From Dipteronia dyeriana (taxonomy: Eukaryota > Streptophyta > Magnoliopsida > Sapindales > Sapindaceae): a DNA stretch of 64,000 nucleotides. The notes under the pieces were generated by a model, which was not told the origin of the DNA, did not search any database, and saw nothing but the letters and a program-made list of their open reading frames with translations. Position 1 is the stretch's first letter; the number at the start of each line of letters is the position of its first letter. Location of the stretch: the NCBI GenBank assembly GCA_032871835.1, contig CM065299.1:45892706-45956705 (forward strand). Reading direction: 5' to 3'. The translations under genes were made by a program, and so were the position numbers. Of the stretch, positions 11,390-22,404 are shown piece by piece.

Positions 11390-12787
11390 TTACCAATGGC
11401 GACAATCAACATCTTCCATTGCTTCCTTGTACGTATATGGATCATCGTCGTCCGAAAGATTCTCTACAGATTCTCTTAGATCGATGTATCTCTCGGGTTG
11501 TTTACTAACCCTCCCACTACGATGAGGTATGGTAGATTGTTGATCTTGTATTGGTACGGAACTTACAATTGGGATCGGTAGTGAAACCTCTCGTTGAATT
11601 GTATCTCCTGAAAGCTCATTCATGACAACTCTACTTTTAGGTATAAAATTATTCGTATAGTCCTCTTGAAGAAATTTAGCATTTGACGAAACAAATACTT
11701 TAAGATTTGACGGACTATATAAATAATATCCTTTTGTTCCTTTTGGATACCCTACAATTATGCATGTTTCTGAATGAGACTCCATCTTTTCTGTCTTTCC
11801 TTTTAACACGTGTGTAGGACATCCAAATATCCTTAAGTTTTGTAAACTAGGCTTTAGCCCAGTCCATAACTCATGCGGTGTTTTAGGAATCAACTTAGAT
11901 GGTACATCATTTAGAATGTACATAGCGGTTTTTAAAGCATATCCCCAAAAAGAATTAGGGAGCGTTGAATAACTCAACATAAACCTAACCATGTCCAAGA
12001 GAGTTCTATTTCTCCTTTTTGCCACCCCATTTTGTTGAGGTGTGCTTGGTACAGAAAACTGAGAAATTATCCCATTATCAATAACATATTGCTGAAACTC
12101 ACCAGATAGATATTCTCCAACACGATTAGACCTCAAGATGTTTTATGTTTCTTAAATTGATTTTCAAGTTAAGCTTTAAATGCTTTGAACATGTCAAAAG
12201 CCTCTGACATATGTCTCATGGGATACACATAGTGAAATATTTAGTGATCATCCGTGAAAGTGATGAAGTGCTCATATCCACCTCTTGCTTGAATGCTCAT
12301 AGGTCCACACACATCAGTGTGTATCTATCCTAAACATTCGATGGCTCTTGTGCCTTTGGTCGTAAACGACCTTTTGTTCATTTTACCTTCCAAACAAGAT
12401 TCACAAGTTGGTAGATTATCAATCTTTAAGTTACTTTGAGGTCCGTCACTTACCAATCTTTTAATCCTATTAAGGTTAATATGACCTAGGCGCAAATGCC
12501 ATAGGTAGGTTTTATCTTTTGATAATTTTATTCTTTTATGATTAGGTTCCGTTGATTCCATGAAAATAGAATAAACCATTTTCCAATGTTCCTTTGTAAA
12601 TAATTTTGTCATTCTTACTAATAATAAAACCTTTTATAAAAGTAACCGAATATCCAAATTTATTTAGACAAGAGACTGAAATTAAATTCCTCTTAAATCG
12701 TGGTACGTAATAAACGTTCATTAAAACTAAATGCCTATAAGAATCTAAATTGATTCTAATATCTCCCACTACACTAGTAGTCACCAA
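11390..12787 (-). pseudogene. Y integrase and end of protease, catalytic Glu changed
   Basis: The frame from 12136 to 11390 is the longest open stretch of Y (248 codons). It covers the integrase core end ([16 protein letters not shown]), the [21 protein letters not shown] block and the acidic linker before RT. Upstream, 12612-12325 carries the HHCC part (YLWHLRLGHINLNRIKRL and CESCLEGKM) and 12787-12542 the end of the protease region (VVGDIRINLDS). In copia integrases the third catalytic residue is the Glu in GVAERRN; here it is Lys, so the enzyme should be dead even where the frame is open. A stretch near 12140-12320 is broken. Confidence 0.88.
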
Positions 12788-13308
12788 TGCTCCATTACCT
12801 AAAATAGAGTTGAAATCATTCTTATTCAGTCTATTCCTTTGAACCTTTTCACCACAAAGGAAACATTTCCCTTTGATATTGTTTACTTTCTTGGTCTCCT
12901 TCTAAGAAGTCCCAAGTTGATTTTTCTTCTGTTGTCCATTGACCTTCTTACGGGACTTTAACTGTAGCAACTTACCAAGCATATGAATCTCTTGACCCTT
13001 TCGTACCCTGTCCAGTTTTCATCCTAAGATTCATAAAAGCAGTCATTGCCTCTCTCTTAGTCATCCTAGACCCTATAGCAAACATCTTCTGTATAGACAT
13101 CATTATATCGGCAACATCCTCCATTCCTTCATTTTGTTGTTGCAACACATCGGAGATGATGGCCATAATATAACATACACTTAGCCATCTCATCTGAAGA
13201 CTTCCACTACTGATACTCATCTCTTTGCTCTTAAGTAGATTCATTAGTTTGGCGGTTAAGGAATAGACATAACAAATTTATGTTTTTTAGCTTGCAATAA
13301 AAACCCAT
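12788..13308 (-). pseudogene. Y gag remnant with internal deletion
   Basis: On the minus strand, 13308-12972 matches A2 gag (AFMNLRMK, REAMTAFMNLR, VADIMMS). Then a deletion joins it to the knuckle region (CFLCGEKV, near 12860), which in turn jumps past the knuckle's second half and the protease DSG motif into the VTTSVVGDIRINL block. Both knuckle and protease active site are gone. At about 13308 the gag start stops matching and a forward LTR end begins. Confidence 0.82.
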
Positions 13309-13372
13309 TTTCCTTATACCGAAACCCTAATGTTTGATTTTTCACGCTTCCGTTGCACAGATTTTCCCTACA
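13309..13372 (+). repeat. 64-bp forward LTR end
   Basis: The bases CTTATACCGAAACCC to TTTTCCCTACA match the terminal ~65 bp of the Y LTR (complement of 7585-7655). A PBS follows at once. It is the only remnant of the 5' LTR belonging to the leader at 13373. Confidence 0.8.
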
Positions 13373-13500
13373 AATGGTATCAGAGCCATGTTGTACCCTT
13401 GATTAATAGATGTATGTGTATGTGAATCTTTTTCTTTTTATTGTATATAGAAAGAGATGACACTCTAGGTATTCGCATATATATTTACATTGGAATGTAT

Positions 13501-13551
<51 letters not shown>

Positions 13552-14419
13552 TTATATGTGGATTGTTATTGCTCAATTTTGGTCCTAGAATTTTAATGTA
13601 CTTTTGTTTTGGGATTGTAACAAGAAGGGTGGCCTATCATTGCCATAATTCCCTTATTGGTAGTTGCTAAGTTTTTTTTATTTTGTTGTTGTAATAAAAA
13701 AAAGCACTATATTGTAATAAAAAAATCTGCTGTATTTTTTAATTTATAATTCTTCTGTAATACATTCAAGTATCAAAGACTCGAAGGTTTGAATAATTGG
13801 GAGCAACCGGAACAAGTTTGGGACTGTGCGAGCAGTAGCAACAAACGTGAGTGCGAAGAGCACGCGGCCACATTTGTCGTAGCATGGGATACGCACGGCA
13901 GCCCTATGGAAACCATGGGCTGCGCATGGCAACCCTTTATGGGGTTGTGGCATGCGCACACGAATAGGTATGGGCCAAGGGTGTGCATGTCCATGGGAGG
14001 CAGCCAAGGGAGTCCAAACGACGAAGGCCGAGTGAATATTTGTTCACCAAGAAAGAAGTTTTTTTTTTGTATTCCAAGACATGTAATTTACTTGCTTTTC
14101 TATGATGGATGAAAATTGTAGCTATTTATATTTTTGTAAATATTACAATGTTTGTCATTGTTTGATAACATGTCATACAGGATATGAGTGGCACTCATAT
14201 ATCTCTTTTGGTATGAACATGCATAGAATGATTTAGGTATCTAATTTGGCATCTAGATAACTTGGTAAATCATTCTTTGGAATTCGATCACACGCCTTAA
14301 ATAATTGAGTGGGAGAAGGTGTTTTGGAACACCTACGGCCTCCAAGTTTAGTTAAGCTTTATGTTTCGTGTAATAACCTCCCAAGAGGTATTCATGGATG
14401 GAATTTAGCAAGATACTTC
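13373..14419 (+). other. family-A PBS and leader
   Basis: TGGTATCAGAGCC (13375-13387) is a perfect Angela-type initiator-tRNA-Met PBS. The 1.0-kb leader aligns with 6970-7584 and then runs on. It includes a long (AT)n (13503-13548), a GC-richer block (13830-14030) with repeats of the form GCATGGG..GCGCA..GGCA, and the small inverted repeat CCTCCCAAGAGG (14377-14388). It ends without gag at 14419, where an LTR starts. Confidence 0.8.
13503..13548. repeat. (AT)n microsatellite, about 23 units
   Basis: An uninterrupted AT dinucleotide run in the leader. The X leader has a much shorter run at the same position (7097-7122), so the tract has expanded or shrunk since the copies parted. Confidence 0.95.
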
Positions 14420-15530
14420 TGTTAGGATTATGCTCGATAGCACGTGTATAATAGTGTATTTGACAATCTTTTCATATTAATAAAGTGATTTCTAGTTTAA
14501 CAAATCTTATAGCTTTTATAGTTTAATTATTATAATTGTCAAAAGTAAATAATCATAAGGTCAAAAGACTATGAGAAAAGAATAATTGTTCATACATCTA
14601 GATATGTATGAGGTAGACACAATTCTTTAGTAAGTCTTGAATAATATTCACAACTTAAGATAAAAGGTTAGGCGCCTTTATCTTGTCAAAGTTGTAGATT
14701 CTTTTGCTAGCATTTGAGTGGGATCAAATGTGTTATGATGAGTCTAAAATCATCAAAGAGTGGTGTCTTTGGGCAAAAGAATCTAGTGCACTGGGTGCAT
14801 TGAATAGGATCAAAATGAAATACTTTATCTAGAACCGTCAACGGATAAAAGTTTTCATTAGAAGACAACCGGAGAGTCTATCTCAATCCAGAGATAAATG
14901 ATGGACTTATGGTTGCAAGTGTTATCATTTGAGTTATCAATGAGTACGATTATATAGCATAGTCTATCCTCGATAGTTTGGTGGTATTCATTTGTTAATC
15001 GATAGAGGACTTCATTTATAGAAATGGACATCGTGGCTCCATTTATTGAATTAGAGTTGAATACCATCATATGGATGTTTTGAGGTATTGGATATTAAAT
15101 CTTAATGTTTAGTTTTCAATGGTGTCTATTGAAACATGGCTTTTGGACAAGTCAAAATATCCAAGTGCAAAATGTGGTCATATGAGTAAATATGGTAACT
15201 TGGAAAGCTATAGACGGCCTATGAGCTCTTGGCGATTACTGGTATTCTTCACGAGGATACACTTTCTCCAATAAGGTTGTCTAGGGTTTGAATGAGTAAC
15301 ATCAACTTATCATATCATTATTTAAGAGTTCAATTTTAGTTCTTTAGTGGAATGAACTAAAATTAAATAGATCGGACCTAAGTGAATCATTTGTTGATTG
15401 CGATTGGGTTGTGTCTATTGGAGCTTTAATGGAAATTAATTAATTCGTTGATTAATTAATTTTTTAATGAAAAGTCAATTTTTTTTCCTAACAGGAGATG
15501 GTCTCCTAAAATTATACTATTGTTAGTAGT
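14420..15530 (+). repeat. A1: 5' half of a family-A LTR
   Basis: This starts TGTTAGGATTATGCTCGATAGC at 14420 and follows the LTRs at 17485 and 33440 for 1.1 kb. An internal deletion lies near 15428 (to GGAAATTAATTAATTCG). At 15530 it jumps straight into pol sequence, so the second half of the LTR, PBS, leader, gag, protease and most of integrase are missing. Confidence 0.88.
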
Positions 15531-17470
15531 TTAGTTAAAAGAAAATACAGAAAAGATGGAGTCCCGTTCAAAAACATGCATATTTATAGGGTAGCCAAAA
15601 GGAACAAAAGGATATTATTTTTATAGTCTTTCAGATCTTAAAGTATTTGTTTTGACAAAAAGAAAATTACTGGAAAAGGACTATATGAATAATTTTGTGC
15701 CTAAAAGTATAATTGTCCTGAATGAGCTTTCAAGAGATACAATTCCACAAGAGGTTTTACAACCAAGCCCAATTGTAAGTTCCCTACCAATACAAGATCA
15801 ACAATCTACCATACCTCGTCGTAGTGAGAGAGTTAGTAGACAACCCTAGAGATACATCGGTCAAGGTGAATCTGTAGAGAATCTCCCGGACGACGATGAT
15901 CCCTATACGTACAAGGAAGCAATGGAAGTTGTTGATTGTCGCCATTGGCAAAAGGCAATGCAATTCGAAATTAAATTTATGTTAAAAAACAAAGTCTGGT
16001 CTCTTGTAGACTTGCCTAAAGGGATAAAACCCATCGAGTGCAAGTGGGTATACAAGAGGAAAAGAGGAATGGATGGAAAGGTGGAAACCTTTAAAGCTAG
16101 ATTGGTAGCTAAAGGTTATACGCAGAAGGAAGGTATCGATTATGAAGAAACCTTCTCTCATGTGGCCTTGCTTAAATCCATTAGGATACTCTTATCCATT
16201 GCGGCATCTTGAGACCTAGTGATTTGGCAAATGGACGTCAAGACAACTTTCCTTAATGGAAGTCTTGATGAAAGCACCTACGTGATGCAACCATAAGGAT
16301 TCATTAAAAAGGGACAAGAGGAAAGGGTATACAAGTTGCAAAGATCCATATATCAATTGAAGTAAGCATCCAGATCCTAGAACATAAGGTTCGATCAAGC
16401 CGTGAAAAGTTTTAGATTTATTTAAAACCTTGATGAACCTTATGTATACAAAAGGATTAAAGGTGACAAGTTGGTTTTCCTAGTTCATTACGTTGATGAT
16501 TACTACTCATCGGAAACGATGTAGGTGTATTGACATCAATAAGAGAATGGTTAGCAAAACAATTTGATATGAAGTAATTAGGAGAAGCAAGTTATATTCT
16601 TGGTATCCAAGTCATAAGGGATAGAAAGAATAGAACGATTGCATTATCCCAAACTTCATACATAGATAAAATCTTGTCTAGGTTTTCCATGCAAAATTCT
16701 AAGAAAGGTATGTTACCTTTCAGACATGGAATCAAACTTTCTAAGGAACAAGTTCCTTAGAATGAGCATGAAGAGCAATTCATGAGTAGAGTTCCATATT
16801 AGCATTGTGAAGTCTTATGTATGCAATGCTCTACACTAGACCAGATATTTGTTTTGTTGTGGGCATAGTTAGCAAGTTTCAATCGAAACCTTGTCCTAAT
16901 CACTTGTCGACAGTCAAGCATATTTTCAAGTATCTTAGGAGAACGGGAGATTATATGCTTGTATACTTTAGAAGGGATTTAATTCCCGTTGGGTATATAG
17001 ATTCTACTTTTCAGTCAGATTCTGACTCCAGGAGATCAACATCAGGATCTGTGTTTACTATTGGATGAGGGGCAGTCATATGGAGAAGTATGAAGCAATC
17101 TTGTATTACCGATTCCACCATGGAAGCAGAGTATGTTACCGCATGTGAGGCTGCTAAAGAGGATGTCTGGCTCCACCAATTATTGATTGGCTTGGAAGTG
17201 GTTCCTGATACGAATAAGCATATCACTATCCATTATGACAATAGTGGAGCAATGGCTAATTCGAGAGAACCAAAATGTTATAAGAGAAGGAAACACATTG
17301 AAAGAAAGTATCACCTTCTAAAGGAAATTATGCATAGGGGTTACGTGACGATTACCAAGATCGTGTCAGCAGAAAATCTGGCGGATCCCTTTACTAAGGG
17401 TCTTCCATAAAAGAGTTTTAATGGGCATCTAGAGAACATGGGGATGAGAGATATGACACATTTGCTATAG
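15531..17470 (+). pseudogene. A1 pol remnant: integrase tail, RT and RNase H
   Basis: It opens in the integrase C-terminal block ([12 protein letters not shown]) and passes a linker with PRRSERVSRQP. RT runs from [15 protein letters not shown] through [26 protein letters not shown] and [15 protein letters not shown] to YVDD (about 16493), where one base lost breaks the frame. RNase H (16817-17410) keeps SGSVFTIG, SCITDSTMEAEYVTACEAAKE, IHYDNSGAMANSREPK and ADPFTKGLP. Stops lie at 15847, 16210, 16294, 16363 and 16378 among others, several explained by CAA to TAA or TGG to TAG. Same family as Y, D and A2. Confidence 0.9.
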
Positions 17471-17484
17471 AGCAAGTGGGAGAT
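17471..17484 (+). promoter_or_regulatory. A1 polypurine tract
   Basis: AGCAAGTGGGAGAT directly before the TGTTAGG start of the LTR; it marks the interior/3' LTR boundary. Confidence 0.85.
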
Positions 17485-19638
17485 TGTTAGGATTATGCTC
17501 GATAGCAAGAGTATAATATTGTAGTTGACAATCTTTTCATATTAATAAAATGATTTCTAGTTTTACAAATCTTATAGCATTTATAGTTTAATTATTATAA
17601 TTGTCAAAAGCAAATAATTATAAGGTCTAAAGACTGTGACAAAAGAAGAATTGTTCATACATCTAGATATGTATGAGGTAGACACAATTCTTTAGTTAGT
17701 CTTGAATAATATTCACAACTTAAGATAAAACATTGGGCGCCTTTATCTTGTAAAAGTTGTAGATTCTTTTGCTAGCATTTGAGTGGGATCAAATGTGTTA
17801 TGACATGTCTAAAATCATCAAAGTGTGGTTTCTTTGGGCAAAAGAATCTAGTGCACTGGGTGCATTGAATAGGATCAAAATGAAATACTTTATCTACAAC
17901 CGTCAATGGATAAAATTTTTCATTTGAAGACAAATGGAGAGTCTATCTCAATCCTGAGATAAATGATGGACTTATGGTTGCAAGTGTTATCATTTAAGCT
18001 ATTAATCAGTACGATTATATATCATAGTCTATCCTCGATAGTTTTGTGGAATTCATTTGTTAATCGATAGAGGACTTCATTTATAGAAGGACTTCATTTA
18101 TATAAATGGACATCGTGGCTCCATTTATTGAATGAGAGTTGAATACCCTCATATGGATGTTTTGAGGTATTGGATAGTAAATCTTAACGTTAAGTTTTCA
18201 ATAGTGTCTATTGAAACATGGCTTCTAGACAAGTCAAAATATCCAAGTTCAAAATGTGGTCATATGAGTAAATATGGTAACTTGGAGAGCTATAGGCAGT
18301 CTATGAGGTCTTGGCGATATGGTAACTTGGATCGCTTTATATATTTTACCGGACCAATTTAGGGGTCCATCTAGAATTGTATTAAGGCATGTGAACTTGT
18401 TTCTTTTTGAAAGAATAGGTCTAGTTCACATGTGGACGTTTCATTAAGGTCCAATGGATTTAATAAAATAAGAAAAATAATATATGGCCCATATACTTGT
18501 GTTGGGCGGCAAGGCTATTCAGAATAGCTTAAATTATATTAGTTTATTTTATTATTTAATTAAATAAAAATTAATTAATTCGTTGATTAATTAATTATTT
18601 AATTAAAAGTAAAAAAAAACCTAATAGGAGATGGTCTCCTAAAAATATACTATTGCTAGTAGTATAATTAATATTAAAGACTATATTTGATAAGTAGATA
18701 AATAAAATGAGGTTATTTATCTAATTAAATTAGGAAGTCTTTAATATGGCTATAAATACACTATTGAGTTGGATTATGAATCTTGGTTGAGGATAGAATT
18801 CCTTTTTGGAAAAGGATTCTTAACCATCAAGTAAATTCACCTCAGGAAAGGATTCTTGCCAACCAAGTAAATCCTTCATATGAAAGGATTTGTGATCCTA
18901 ATCCACAACCTATGAAATTCGACCAACCCATATATATATATATATAAACAAAAGGATAGAATTCTTTTTATATAAGGATTCTTATCTACCAAATAAATCC
19001 ACCAAAGGAAAGGATTCTTGCCAACCAAGTAAATCCTTCTTAGTAGAGGATTTATGATGCTATATATCTGTGTATGAATTTCAGCCAGCTTTAAGGCAAT
19101 TGATAGAGAATTTCGGCCAGTCCTATTTTTCTAAGGGATTAATTCGGCCAACATAGGAATTTTGAGGGAGAAAAATCTGACTTTACTTTAGACAAAATTC
19201 AATCAACACTAAGCAATAGTGTGTGAATTCGGCTAAGAAGAGAAAAAAGGGGAAAGTTTTTGTTTTCGATAGTATACTAGTATCCTTTACATCAAAAGGG
19301 TTTTATGTACAACATCGAATCAAGGTTCACTCGAGTTTCAATCAAATTGATTGATAATTCACAAGTGACCGAACGTTCTTAGATTTTTCTCTTGGAGGAT
19401 ATTTATAACTAACAAAGAAAAGATTTTGTTTGTCTTCATCCTCAGGTATACAATTTAAAGAAACGGAGCCCACACTCCTAGGTGATTCACGTTTGTGATT
19501 GGATTGGAAGATCTTGCGGAATCAATTCGGTGCTTGTTCAATCGTCACGAGAAAAAGGTACGGAACTTTTTATATACATCAATTAATCTAGGGTTAAGGT
19601 TCTCATTGCATGAAAGTGAAATTTTTTTATTTATACGC
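17485..19638 (+). repeat. family-A LTR shared by A1 and A2, split by B
   Basis: This begins TGTTAGGATTATGCTCGATAGCAA after the A1 polypurine tract and runs to ..TTTATACGC, which corresponds to the point about 34 bp before the family LTR end (compare ATTTTACGC in X near 6935). There the B element starts. It is the 3' LTR of A1. Because the A2 leader lies on the other side of B, it was probably also the 5' LTR of A2. A TA-run promoter candidate sits at 18929-18948, and some internal duplication and deletion is seen at 18070-18100 and 18320-18345. Confidence 0.88.
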
Positions 19639-20422
19639 TGTTAGGTTTTTGTTTGTGTTGGCATTAATTCCATATCAAAATGATGTTTACATGTAATGAA
19701 TTAGTTGTTTAGATTCATGATGATTCAAGCTTCAAAGAAGAATGAACAACAAGTCAAAGCAAGTTCTAAGTCTTCAAAGAGAAAGGATGCAATATGGTTC
19801 TACAAAGGTATACTAAGACCTTATCTTTCTCTTACAAGGCTAAGGCACACACACACAATTCATACATTTGTGTCCCTGTATCGTTGTGCACCATTATAGG
19901 CACACATATACAATTCATTCATATGTGTCCTTGCATTGTTGTGCACCATGTATAACACATTCACACACTTGAAGATGGATGCTCATGTATTGGTATGGAA
20001 ATAACATGTTTTGGAAAAATGCATGATTGGAGACTATCTCTATGTAGTTTGCATTCGAGTGTGAATTGTGTTTGTATGTGTATATGTTTGTATAAAATGG
20101 ATATTGAAATTGAATTTAATCTTAAATCATTCTTGATTGAGTTCCGGTAATTTCGGTTACTCATACTATTGATTTCAAGTTCTAAGTCAAAAGATACTAC
20201 AATTTCAACTCATGTTGCATACATTGTCTTCGTATTCATATATCGAGTCGAATTATTATTTTTTGGGTTGAGTATCTTATATTTCTATGTCCAAGAGAGA
20301 GTTACAGTTCATAATCCACAAATGGATTCTAATTCCGAGTTCGGAGGCAGGAGAACGGTCGAAGAACGCGAGAGGGGTGAAGGAAGTTGAACCATGGCCA
20401 AAGGCCATTCATTGGTGCAAGC

Positions 20423-20492
20423 CCGAGATGGCGCGTAGCCATCTCGGCTGCAACTCCTTGCTGCCCCGAGATGCCTATGTGACATCTCGGGG
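20423..20492. promoter_or_regulatory. paired palindromes of the B LTR promoter
   Basis: First palindrome: 10-bp perfect arms CCGAGATGGC/GCCATCTCGG around GCGTA (20423-20447). Second: 10-bp perfect arms CCCCGAGATG/CATCTCGGGG around 9 bases (20464-20492). Both share the core CGAGATG and lie just upstream of the TATA-like site. The solo LTR C has the same pair at 43531-43600. Confidence 0.8.
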
Positions 20493-21419
20493 AAACAATA
20501 ACAAAGGAGGGTAATTTAGTCTTTTAGCTTCATTATGTCCCTCTCCTTTAATATTCCTCTTCCCTCTCACATTTCATTATAAGAAGAAATTTAAAAATTG
20601 AGTGCAGAAATTTTCTCTCTACATTTTCTCACCTTCCAAATGCCATAACTTCTTCATTTGAACTCCGATTTGAGTGATTCTAAGTTGAGAGTGTTTGTCT
20701 GTTCATCCTCCATCTTTTCTCCCAAGGTATAAGTGAGTTTTATTGCTTTTGTTGGAGTCTAAACTCCCAAAAACGGGACTGCACCAAAATCAACTAAGGT
20801 ATTGATTTTCTCTCAAAGTTTTCTTTTAAAACTTGGTCAATTGCCTTGGGTTTTCTTCTTCAACATATATATGTGTATTGTGAGTGTTTTGATTTGAGTT
20901 TTGAACTCATTTCAAGCTAGGTTGAGTTTCAATTGAAATCTTACATGTTGAGTTAGGTTTTGATTTTGCCTATGTTTTCACATATTTGGGATTGTATTGT
21001 GCTAGCTTTGATTCTAGGACTATTTGATGATCTTTGATTGATTGATTTTGTGAAAAAAAAATTCCTCACATGTATTAGGCTCTCTTGGCCAAATTCTCAC
21101 AATGATACATGTGCTTATGTTCTTTTGAGCTATTCATGTGTTTTTGTTGAATCTATTAACAGAAATATGCTCTAGAATTTTAGCTTTAATCTAAATGACT
21201 TTGTCATATGATTTTAGCATGTTTTTGGTATATGTGATTTAAACTTGATTATGTGATGAATTGAACATATCTTGTGATAATTAAACATGCATGATTGACT
21301 AGACTACATTTGATTTGTGCATTCATGCTCATGTCTAGTATTTTCCATAGGATGTGTTGATCATAGCATTCTATGTTGCGTGCTTGTTTTCATTTTACAT
21401 TTATGATCACCTAGATGCC

Positions 21420-21815
21420 TTGTGAGAAGGAAGTCTTGACAATAGGTGTGAGACCTATGTTGTTGAGCAAGAATGTCTTGGCAAGAGGTGTGAGACCTTG
21501 GATTTTCAAGCAAGGAAGTCTTGGCTAGAGTAGGGAGGACTCGGATAGTGAAGCAAGAAGCCTTGCCTAGGGTCGTGAGGATCCGGAAGGGTGAGCGAGG
21601 AAGTCTTGACTAGAGTCGGGAGGACTCAGATAGTTGAGCAAGAAGTCTTGCCTTGGGTCGTGATGATTCGGAAAGGTGAGCGAGGAAGTCTTGACTAGAG
21701 TCGGGAGGACTCAGATAGTTGAGCAAGAAGTCTTGCCTTGGGTCGTGATGATTCGGAAAGGTGAGCGAGGAAGTCTTGACAAGAGGTGTGAGGCCTCAGA
21801 TTGTTGAGCATGAGG
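21420..21815. repeat. LTR minisatellite with an exact 85-bp duplication
   Basis: About nine units of roughly 42 bp alternate between AAGTCTTGACTAGAG and AAGTCTTGCCTTGGG types. Two double units, 21591-21675 and 21676-21760, are identical over 85 bp. The 3' LTR of B and the LTR C carry fewer units, so the exact copy is a late local expansion in this LTR. Confidence 0.9.
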
Positions 21816-22302
21816 GCGACATCTTCATGAGTAGGATAAGAGGGTAGTTTCTAGATGAAGGGGTCACTTGAGAGATTGTACTTGTCTTATCTACTAGTGG
21901 ATTTTGTTTGCATGTGGTTGCTAACCCGTGGATGTTTCCTCTTCGGAGGTTTACCACATTATATATTATGTCAACTTTTCTCTATCCCTATCTCTCTTGT
22001 ATTTGTATTTGTATTTGTTATTTGAATACTATGGATAGAACTCTTTATGTAAGTTGACTTCCTTTCTATAATATAGATTTTGTATGTTTTACAATTACTT
22101 GTTTGTATCACACTTTACTTGTTTTATATTTTGATTGAGTGTCTGTAATTAATATATATATTGTGATACAAGATATCTAGAGCGAAAAACTTTTGTTTGT
22201 TTCTAAGGGAGTCAAAAAAGGTGTCTAACCTATTCACCCCCCCCCCCCCTCTTCCCCCCTATAGGTTAGTCTTTAGCATTTAACCATGTTTGTATTTTCA
22301 AT

Positions 22303-22319
22303 TGGTATCAGAGCAAGAC
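22303..22319 (+). promoter_or_regulatory. B primer-binding site
   Basis: TGGTATCAGAGCAAGAC, two bases after the LTR end, complementary to the 3' end of initiator tRNA-Met. Confidence 0.85.
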
Positions 22320-22404
22320 ACTAGATTGTACTTAGTGAGAGTCCAGGTGGTACATTCACGGTTTTTGTAAAGCTTTTGAAGTCATAGGTTTACCAGATGA
22401 TGTA

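Larger units (their letters stand above)
19639..22300 (+). repeat. B 5' LTR (2662 bp)
   Basis: TGTTAGGTTTTTG to ..GTATTTTCA, followed by a PBS. Parts in order: GCACACACAC runs, GC-rich palindromes (20423-20492), a TATA-like CCTTTAATATTCC (about 20548), a minisatellite of 42-bp-type units (21420-21810), and a poly-C block with CTATAGGTTAG (22236-22266). Palindromes and the ACCTATTCACCCCC end are shared with the solo LTR C and, in part, with F. This layout is that of Sirevirus LTRs. Confidence 0.9.

Noticed and set aside
11251..11508. plus-strand ORFs opposite Y pol (and similar ones opposite D and A1 RNase H)
   Set aside because: They are antisense shadows of recognised pol domains with no motif of their own.
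13789..14112. 107-codon plus-strand ORF in the family-A leader
   Set aside because: It lies in a GC-richer leader repeat; the X leader copy at 7400-7570 does not keep the frame, and no motif is seen.
21420..21815. CRISPR-like evenly spaced repeats
   Set aside because: Units are contiguous variants without unique spacers, inside a plant LTR.
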